Shown in pieces: positions 1 to 4,706 of a DNA stretch of 6,202 bases. Source of the DNA: Ruminococcus sp. UBA1780 (GTDB lineage Bacteria > Bacillota > Clostridia > Oscillospirales > Ruminococcaceae). Where the stretch lies: the NCBI GenBank assembly GCA_002315235.1, contig DCGK01000084.1:3589-9790 (forward strand), in the 5' to 3' direction. The position numbers and the translations under genes were made by a program. The notes beneath the pieces are model-generated. The model was not told the origin of the DNA. It worked only from the letters and a program-made list of their open reading frames with translations, and made no database searches. Numbering within the stretch: position 1 is the first letter of the stretch; the number at the start of each line of letters is the position of its first letter.

Positions 1-279
1 TCAAAACCGGTTACAACAGCTGCTGTTACTACAGCTGAAAAGCCTTCGAACAACACTTCAGCTTCTGAAGTTGTTTACGGTGACGTAAATCAGGACGGAA
101 GAGTTGATATCACTGATATCTCAGTTACATCACTCAGAATTCTTGACAAAAAGCCTTTCACTGCTGCTGAATCTGTCAGAGGTGACGTTGACGGCGACGG
201 TGAAGTCGGTCTTACTGACCTTGCATCAATGAAGCAGTTTGTTTCCAAGGTTATTACTCACCTTGGTCCTGAAAAATAA
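1..279 (+). CDS. Dockerin-bearing secreted protein, C-terminal fragment
   Basis: The last 92 residues of a protein whose start lies left of the window; the frame is open from base 1 to the TAA at 277-279. Fragment residues 1-25 are a Thr/Ser/Ala/Pro-rich linker. Residues 27-85 form a type I dockerin with two calcium-binding F-hand loops. Loop 1 has D28, N30, D32, D36 and D39 at positions 1, 3, 5, 9 and 12. Loop 2 has D62, D64, D66 and D73, but Gly70 at position 9. In this family dockerins plug enzymes or other exported proteins into cohesins of a scaffoldin, building a cellulosome outside the cell. The catalytic or binding module lies outside the window, so the substrate cannot be named. Ala codons are mostly GCT, which may mean high expression. 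The dockerin call is firm; Ruminococcus-type is inferred. Confidence 0.93.
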   Translation, partial: SKPVTTAAVTTAEKPSNNTSASEVVYGDVNQDGRVDITDISVTSLRILDKKPFTAAESVRGDVDGDGEVGLTDLASMKQFVSKVITHLGPEK

Positions 280-324
280 AACGGACGCAGTTTATTTAAT
301 GCGTTTACAATAAAAACAAATCAT

Positions 325-357
325 AACTCCCCGGTACGGAATGTTCCGGGGAGTTTT
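325..357 (+). terminator. Rho-independent terminator of the dockerin gene
   Basis: A perfect 10-bp stem (AACTCCCCGG at 325-334 with CCGGGGAGTT at 346-355) encloses an 11-nt loop, and the T run at 354-357 begins inside the right arm. It lies 46 bp after the dockerin stop and just before the next promoter, so it separates the two transcription units. A weaker 5-bp stem (285-289 with 300-304) precedes it and has no T run. Confidence 0.9.
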
Positions 358-363
358 CCTGTC

Positions 364-392
364 TTGAAATATTTCCATATCTGTGTTAAAAT
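364..392 (+). promoter_or_regulatory. Sigma-A-type promoter of the four-gene operon
   Basis: A -35 box TTGAAA (364-369; 5 of 6 to TTGACA) and a -10 box TAAAAT (387-392; 5 of 6 to TATAAT) are separated by exactly 17 bp. The start of transcription is expected near 398-400, giving a leader of about 35 nt before the ATG at 435. It sits directly after the upstream terminator, and no comparable promoter is evident in the short gaps between the next genes. Confidence 0.75.
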
Positions 393-405
393 GAATATGT
401 ATGAA

Positions 406-415
406 CTTTCGAAAG
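406..415. promoter_or_regulatory. Perfect palindrome in the leader, possible operator
   Basis: CTTTCGAAAG is a perfect 10-bp palindrome lying between the predicted transcription start (about 399) and the Shine-Dalgarno sequence (421-426). That position would suit a repressor roadblock site. It does not match the Gram-positive LexA box (GAAC-N4-GTTC): the left half GAAC is present, but the right half reads GAAA. A short palindrome can occur by chance, so this is only a candidate. Confidence 0.25.
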
Positions 416-420
416 AATGC

Positions 421-426
421 GGGGTG
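421..426 (+). promoter_or_regulatory. Shine-Dalgarno site that fixes the ATPase start at 435
   Basis: GGGGTG lies 8 nt before the ATG at 435. An in-frame ATG at 417 is four bases upstream of this site, so it cannot use it, and would add only six residues (MRGEHH) that do not look like the family's N terminus. The start at 435 gives MKLKTIFIRNFGKLKNF, the usual opening of YhaN/SbcC-type ATPases. Confidence 0.7.
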
Positions 427-434
427 AACATCAT

Positions 435-2918
435 ATGAAACTGAAAACAATTTTCATCCGAAACTTCGGAAAGCTTAAGAATTTTCGCCTGGACCTTAAT
501 CCGGAGCTTAATATAATATACGGAAGCAACGAATCCGGAAAAACCACTGTTATGAATTTCATAAAAATGGTTTTCTACGGTACCTCAGGAAAGTCTCAGG
601 ACATAAGCAGAAACCTGCGTAAAAAATACGCTCCGTGGGACGGCTCGCCTATGTCCGGATATATCGAGTTTGAATCCGACGGACAGAACTACAGAATAGA
701 ACGTGAATTCGGAAATTCAAATATTAGTGACAGTATTACCGTCTGGAATCTTTCCTCAGGTGTACAGGAACCGGCAAGCTGCAAGCTTGACCCGGGTGAA
801 CAGTACATAGGAATGAGTGCGTCTGCTTTTGAGCGTAGTGTATTCATCGGAGACATCTCCGCTGTTATTCACGGAACTGACAAGGAAGACGAAATCACAA
901 GAAAGCTTATGAACTATTCATCCTCAGCCGAGGAAAACATTTCATATGAGATAGTCAGAAAACGACTCCGCAACGCCCACGAGGAAATTCACTCAAAAAC
1001 GAGAAAGTCAGGTGCCGCCGACAAACTGATGGCCGGACTGTCTGACCTGACAGAACGGCTTTCAAAGGCAGAGGAAGATGAGGAAAACCGACAGGCTGAT
1101 GAGGAGCTTCATGCTTCATACTGCGAGCATCTTGAACGAAAAAAGCAGAGACATGACAGGCTTGCAGCCTCTCTTAAGGAGCAGCACATTATACGAGAGC
1201 TTCACAGTCTTGAGGTTCAGTCAAGGAAAAATGCTGTGAAGACAGAGCTTGAAGAAAAGATAAACAATCTGACCGGACAGATTTCAAACGGGAGCTTTAC
1301 CGTAACCGAGGCATTTCTTGACGAATGCTCCGAAATGCTTTCAAAGCTGCGCAGACTGAAGGAAAGCTACAGCGATAAAAAATCAGAATTCAACAGTCTT
1401 TCATCCGAAATATCAGAGCTCAGGCTTAACGAGTCAATAGAAGAAACAGAGTCTGAGCTTGACCGCACAAATGACGAGCTTACAGCAGCCTCACAGCAGC
1501 TCGGCGTTCTTAACGACGAACTGTCTGCAGTCACTTCATCGCTTGACGAGATAAATGATCTTATCAGAGAAACGCAGATCAAGGAGGAGCTGTACAGGGA
1601 ACGTCTGGCAGACATGGAGCCGAACTACATTGTACTTCTCCCCTGTGCCCTGCTTCTGGTTGTGGCTGTTTCACTCTTCATCAAAAATCCGTGGTTTCTG
1701 CTTGCAGCCATCCCTGTATGTGCAATTGTGATTCTCGGAACAAAGCTCGTTGAAGCCATCGCAGCCTTCAGGGACAAAAGAGCCGGAATAGAACATAAGG
1801 CTCCGGACTATGAAGAAGCATACAGAAGCTTTGATATAAAAAAAGAGGAACTGAATAACCGCACAGGTGAACTGAACACAGAAATTTCTCTTGCTGCTGA
1901 CCGTATTTCCGGAATTCAGGCAGAAAGGACAAAGTTCGAAACAGAAACCGAAAGACTTAAAATGCTAAGTGAGCAGAAAAAATCAGCACTTGAAAAGCTT
2001 GGCAGTGAACTTTCAAAATACGGAAATGATATTTCCGAACTCGGCTTCCATATCACGGATTATTTTTCTGAATACCGAAGTGTATCAAACACCTCCGAAA
2101 TTCCGGACCTGATTGACAGTGCACTTGATATTATTTCAGAAATAGAAAAAACAAAAGCTGTATACGATTCAAAGCTTGAAGAGGATATATTCCATGATTC
2201 ACCTGAGCAGATTGCTGAACGAACTGCTGTACTGAAGGAAAAGCTCAGTACTCTGACCGGTGATTCAGGGCCAAAGCTTCTTTCTGACAGTCAGACGGAT
2301 TCCCTTGAAGAGGAGCTTGAGGAATCAGCACGTGAAATTGATACTCTCAGCGAACAGATAGCTGAAATGAGAAATACTATAACCTCAAAGTATCACAGCT
2401 CTGATTCGCCTTCCATTCTGAGAAAGGAGGCCGACAGTATCAGGGAAAAGCTTTCCGGAATGGCTAATTATGACAGGGCCGTACTTATAGCTTCAGAGGT
2501 TATGGAAGAAGCCGGAAATGAAATACGTCAGACATTTGCTCCTGAACTGAACAGCAAAACGGAAAAAATATTTTCCCATCTTACGGGAGGAAAATACAGT
2601 GAAGCTGTCATTTCAAGAGAATTCGAAATATCATCTGCCGCTGAAGGCGGTCCTTCACTGCACGAGTGGCAGTATCTCAGCACAGGAACCTATGAACAGG
2701 CATATTTTTCACTGAGACTTGCCCTGTCTGATATGATGGCAGGAAACAGGGTTCCTGTATGCCTTGATGATGTTTTCGCTCACTACGATGAGGAACGTGC
2801 CCGGAAGGGATTTATGTTTCTGAATGAATACAGCCGGATAAATCAGGTAATATTCTTTACCTGTCACAGATACGGTGCGGTTTCTGACCAGTACACTGTA
2901 TTTCCCGGCAGCCAGTAA
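435..2918 (+). CDS. YhaN/SbcC-like AAA ATPase with central membrane hairpin
   Basis: An 827-residue SMC/Rad50-type ATPase, closest in build to the YhaN family; B. subtilis YhaN is somewhat longer. The N-terminal ATPase half carries Walker A GSNESGKT (30-37). Long Glu/Lys/Ser-rich coiled-coil arms cover roughly 190-390 and 440-690. Between them are two hydrophobic stretches (about 398-416 and 420-436) that should form a membrane hairpin where Rad50/SbcC has its zinc hook; no CxxC hook is seen. The C-terminal half has the ABC signature LSTG (748-751), Walker B VCLDD (D778, D779), D-loop HYD (783-785) and H-loop His811. The ATPase is therefore expected to sit in the cytoplasm, tethered to the membrane. 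YhaN relatives are often annotated as DNA-repair ATPases, but their role is not established. It is first in the operon, 13 bp before the lipoprotein gene. Family confidence is high; function is unknown. Confidence 0.88.
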   Translation: MKLKTIFIRNFGKLKNFRLDLNPELNIIYGSNESGKTTVMNFIKMVFYGTSGKSQDISRNLRKKYAPWDGSPMSGYIEFESDGQNYRIEREFGNSNISDSITVWNLSSGVQEPASCKLDPGEQYIGMSASAFERSVFIGDISAVIHGTDKEDEITRKLMNYSSSAEENISYEIVRKRLRNAHEEIHSKTRKSGAADKLMAGLSDLTERLSKAEEDEENRQADEELHASYCEHLERKKQRHDRLAASLKEQHIIRELHSLEVQSRKNAVKTELEEKINNLTGQISNGSFTVTEAFLDECSEMLSKLRRLKESYSDKKSEFNSLSSEISELRLNESIEETESELDRTNDELTAASQQLGVLNDELSAVTSSLDEINDLIRETQIKEELYRERLADMEPNYIVLLPCALLLVVAVSLFIKNPWFLLAAIPVCAIVILGTKLVEAIAAFRDKRAGIEHKAPDYEEAYRSFDIKKEELNNRTGELNTEISLAADRISGIQAERTKFETETERLKMLSEQKKSALEKLGSELSKYGNDISELGFHITDYFSEYRSVSNTSEIPDLIDSALDIISEIEKTKAVYDSKLEEDIFHDSPEQIAERTAVLKEKLSTLTGDSGPKLLSDSQTDSLEEELEESAREIDTLSEQIAEMRNTITSKYHSSDSPSILRKEADSIREKLSGMANYDRAVLIASEVMEEAGNEIRQTFAPELNSKTEKIFSHLTGGKYSEAVISREFEISSAAEGGPSLHEWQYLSTGTYEQAYFSLRLALSDMMAGNRVPVCLDDVFAHYDEERARKGFMFLNEYSRINQVIFFTCHRYGAVSDQYTVFPGSQ

Positions 2919-2931
2919 GGAGATTTAATAC

Positions 2932-3516
2932 ATGAAAATAAAAAATATATGCATACTGCTTTCTGTGATAACTGCTGCAGCTGCATTAACCGGATGCGGA
3001 CATGAAGCTAAAACCACCGTAATTGATACAAACAGCGCAGGCATCTCCATAGTATCGGATGATACACAGGAGGATGCTCAGGTTTTAAACATAGGAAACG
3101 GACATACCAGCGAAAACCTTGACTTTGAAACAATGAAAAAAAATGTTACCGATGAAATGATGAACAGAGGCTATGACCTTGAAGGCGTATCCATTGACGC
3201 ACCGGATGACAGAAACAGCTTTTTCAATGTCATCATTGTTTCAAACAATCCGCCTGCTGATGAAAGCATGTATGTTACCTGGTGCAGTGAAACACTTGCC
3301 CTGCTTAACCAGGAAGCCGTAAAGCAGGATCCTGAATTCATGCCGGCAAAGGACGGCTACTACGGCGGCCTTTTCGACCAGTATGAGGTTGTGCTTACAG
3401 CAACATGCAAAGAGGATGCAATAAAGAAATGGGCTGTTTATCAGACTGTTAAGGCTGGTACACATACACCTGTAAAGATAACCAACACAAAGTTTGATCT
3501 GAGCAATTTTAAATAA
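2932..3516 (+). CDS. Predicted lipoprotein of unknown function
   Basis: A 194-residue protein I do not recognise. Residues 1-21 are a lipoprotein signal peptide: Lys2 and Lys4, a hydrophobic core, then the lipobox LTGC with Cys22 as the lipidation site, so the mature protein should be anchored outside the cytoplasmic membrane. Residues 23-60 look like a flexible, acidic, Thr/Ser/Asp-rich tether. A compact domain follows at about 63-194, with mixed helix and strand character and aromatic patches such as DGYYGGLFDQYEVV (141-154). The mature part has two further cysteines, C118 and C159, which could form a disulfide. The start is supported by AAGGAG at 2917-2922, nine bases upstream and overlapping the ATPase stop codon. 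The tight spacing suggests co-expression with the ATPase and possibly a joint role at the membrane; that role is inference. Confidence 0.85.
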   Translation: MKIKNICILLSVITAAAALTGCGHEAKTTVIDTNSAGISIVSDDTQEDAQVLNIGNGHTSENLDFETMKKNVTDEMMNRGYDLEGVSIDAPDDRNSFFNVIIVSNNPPADESMYVTWCSETLALLNQEAVKQDPEFMPAKDGYYGGLFDQYEVVLTATCKEDAIKKWAVYQTVKAGTHTPVKITNTKFDLSNFK

Positions 3517-3531
3517 AAGGAGCTTTTTACT

Positions 3532-4077
3532 ATGAAAATAATGATAGCATCAGATATACACGGATCTGCATTTTACTGCAGACAGATGATTAACGCATTT
3601 AAAGCAGAAGGTGCTGACAAGCTTCTTCTCCTGGGTGATATCCTCTACCACGGACCGAGAAACAACCTTCCTGCTGACTATAACCCGAAGGAAGTAATCA
3701 AAATGCTCAATCCTCTCAAAGGAAAAATCATGTGCGTAAGAGGAAACTGTGACAGTGAAGTTGACCAGATGGTTCTGGACTTTCCGATACTTGCTGACTA
3801 CTGCATTATACAGTCAGGAGACTATACGCTTTACGCTACACACGGTCATGTTTACAACGAAAACAATGTTCCGCCTATGTCTCCGGGAGAAATTCTCCTT
3901 AACGGTCATTTCCATGTGCCTGCATGCAGAACGCTTGACAACGGTATTATTTACATGAATCCCGGTTCTGTATCCATTCCGAAGGAAAACTCAGAGCACC
4001 AGTACATGATTACTGAAAACCAGAGATTTACCTGGAAGGATCTCGAAGGCAAAATTCTCATGGAGGTATGTCTCTGA
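3532..4077 (+). CDS. yfcE: YfcE-type metallophosphoesterase (phosphodiesterase)
   Basis: A 181-residue calcineurin-like phosphodiesterase, almost the same length as E. coli YfcE (about 184). All metal-binding motifs are visible: DIHG (D8, H10), GDILYHGPRN (D36), GNCD (N72), THGH (H104) and GHFH (H126, H128). The stretches HGPRN, RGNCDSEVDQM and NPGSVSIPK are close to E. coli YfcE, which hydrolyses artificial phosphodiesters in vitro with a divalent metal, probably Mn; its natural substrate is not settled. There is no signal peptide, so it is cytoplasmic. The start has AAGGAG (3517-3522) nine bases upstream, and the gene follows the lipoprotein by 15 bp. It shares the fold of SbcD and YhaO, the nuclease partners of SbcC/YhaN-like ATPases, but has no extra DNA-binding or capping domain. 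The family call is firm; the substrate is unknown. Confidence 0.94.
   Translation: MKIMIASDIHGSAFYCRQMINAFKAEGADKLLLLGDILYHGPRNNLPADYNPKEVIKMLNPLKGKIMCVRGNCDSEVDQMVLDFPILADYCIIQSGDYTLYATHGHVYNENNVPPMSPGEILLNGHFHVPACRTLDNGIIYMNPGSVSIPKENSEHQYMITENQRFTWKDLEGKILMEVCL
4062..4067 (+). promoter_or_regulatory. Shine-Dalgarno site of queH, inside yfcE
   Basis: GGAGGT lies within the last codons of yfcE. It touches the ATG at 4068 with no spacer and lies 12 nt before the ATG at 4080. Neither spacing is ideal; the second is workable, and the yfcE stop (TGA, 4075-4077) is two bases before the 4080 ATG, so reinitiation by terminating ribosomes is likely. The in-frame CTG at 4074 has an ideal 6-nt spacing but would be a rare start codon. 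Confidence 0.6.
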
Positions 4078-4079
4078 TA

Positions 4080-4643
4080 ATGAACAATGACAAAATACTC
4101 ATGCATACCTGCTGTGCTCCGTGTTCGGTTTACTGCATAGACACACTCAGAGCTCAGGGTACGGAGCCGGTTGCTTTCTGGTACAATCCGAACATTCATC
4201 CGTTCACGGAATACAAAATGAGAAAAAACACACTGGTCGAATATGCAGCTTCAATTAATATGAAGCTTATTATTGAAAACGAATACGGTCTAAGAAACTT
4301 TATAACCTCCGTATATCCTGACTTTGACAACAGATGCTGGTACTGCTACGAATCACGTCTTTTCGAAACCGCAAAATATGCATCTGAAAACGGATTTGAA
4401 CGTTTTACCACCACACTGCTTGTAAGTCCGTATCAGAATCACGAGCTTATCTGTGAAACAGCAGAGAAAGCAGCCGGAAAATTCGGTGTCAGATTCGAAT
4501 ATCATGACTTTCGTCCCGGATTTCGTGAAGGACAGGAAAAAGCAAGAGAGCTGGGCATGTATATGCAGAAATACTGCGGATGCATATTCAGCGAAGAAGA
4601 CAGATACAAAAAAAGAAAGAAAAAAAATCAGGAGCAGTCTTAA
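4080..4643 (+). CDS. queH: Epoxyqueuosine reductase QueH
   Basis: A 187-residue QueH (formerly DUF208), which performs the last step of queuosine synthesis: reduction of epoxyqueuosine to queuosine at position 34 of tRNAs with GUN anticodons. Unlike QueG it does not need cobalamin, which fits an anaerobe. Family motifs run end to end: HTCCAPCS (C11, C12, C15), FWYNPNIHP, RCWYC (C86, C89), TTLLVSPYQNH, DFRPGFREG and YCGCIFSEEDRY (C166, C168). The first and middle cysteine groups are those expected to hold the iron-sulfur centre. The C terminus is a Lys/Arg tail read from A runs at 4608-4614 and 4620-4627. The start at 4080 was chosen for its link to the yfcE stop; starting at 4068 would add MSLI and overlap yfcE by 10 bp. 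No other queuosine genes are in the window. Confidence 0.95.
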   Translation: MNNDKILMHTCCAPCSVYCIDTLRAQGTEPVAFWYNPNIHPFTEYKMRKNTLVEYAASINMKLIIENEYGLRNFITSVYPDFDNRCWYCYESRLFETAKYASENGFERFTTTLLVSPYQNHELICETAEKAAGKFGVRFEYHDFRPGFREGQEKARELGMYMQKYCGCIFSEEDRYKKRKKKNQEQS

Positions 4644-4662
4644 TGACTGTTCCTGATTTTTT
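4622..4662. terminator. Bidirectional intrinsic terminator between queH and xylB
   Basis: Arms 4622-4639 and 4645-4662 pair along 18 bp with one G-U wobble around a 5-nt loop (TTAAT). The core is TCAGGAGCAGTC with GACTGTTCCTGA, flanked by an A run on the left (4620-4627) and a T run on the right (4657-4662). Each strand therefore reads hairpin then U tract. On the plus strand it ends the four-gene operon; on the minus strand it lies 45 bp past the xylB stop. The queH stop codon (4641-4643) is inside the loop. Confidence 0.88.
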
Positions 4663-4706
4663 GTGTCTATTGATTTGAGATGAGAATGAAATTGTCGTTA
4701 AAAAAA

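Noticed and set aside
245..266. Inverted repeat CCAAGG...CCTTGG near the end of the dockerin gene
   Set aside because: It is a 6-bp stem within coding sequence with no T run; the real terminator is at 325-357.
285..304. Small hairpin ACGCA...TGCGT after the dockerin stop
   Set aside because: Only five base pairs with a 10-nt loop and no U tract; probably a chance pairing.
404..415. LexA/SOS box upstream of the ATPase
   Set aside because: GAAC is followed by a 4-base spacer, but the second half is GAAA rather than GTTC, so the box is not met.
417..434. Alternative ATPase start at ATG 417, adding MRGEHH
   Set aside because: It lies upstream of the only Shine-Dalgarno-like site (421-426), has no site of its own, and the added residues do not resemble the family N terminus.
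1367..1615. 82-residue Ser-rich minus-strand frame inside the ATPase gene
   Set aside because: It is the complement of the Glu/Ser/Leu-rich coiled-coil codons; it has low-complexity composition, no ribosome binding site and no recognisable family.
3951..4199. Minus-strand frame across the yfcE-queH junction
   Set aside because: It runs antisense to two well-conserved genes and has no motif or ribosome binding site.
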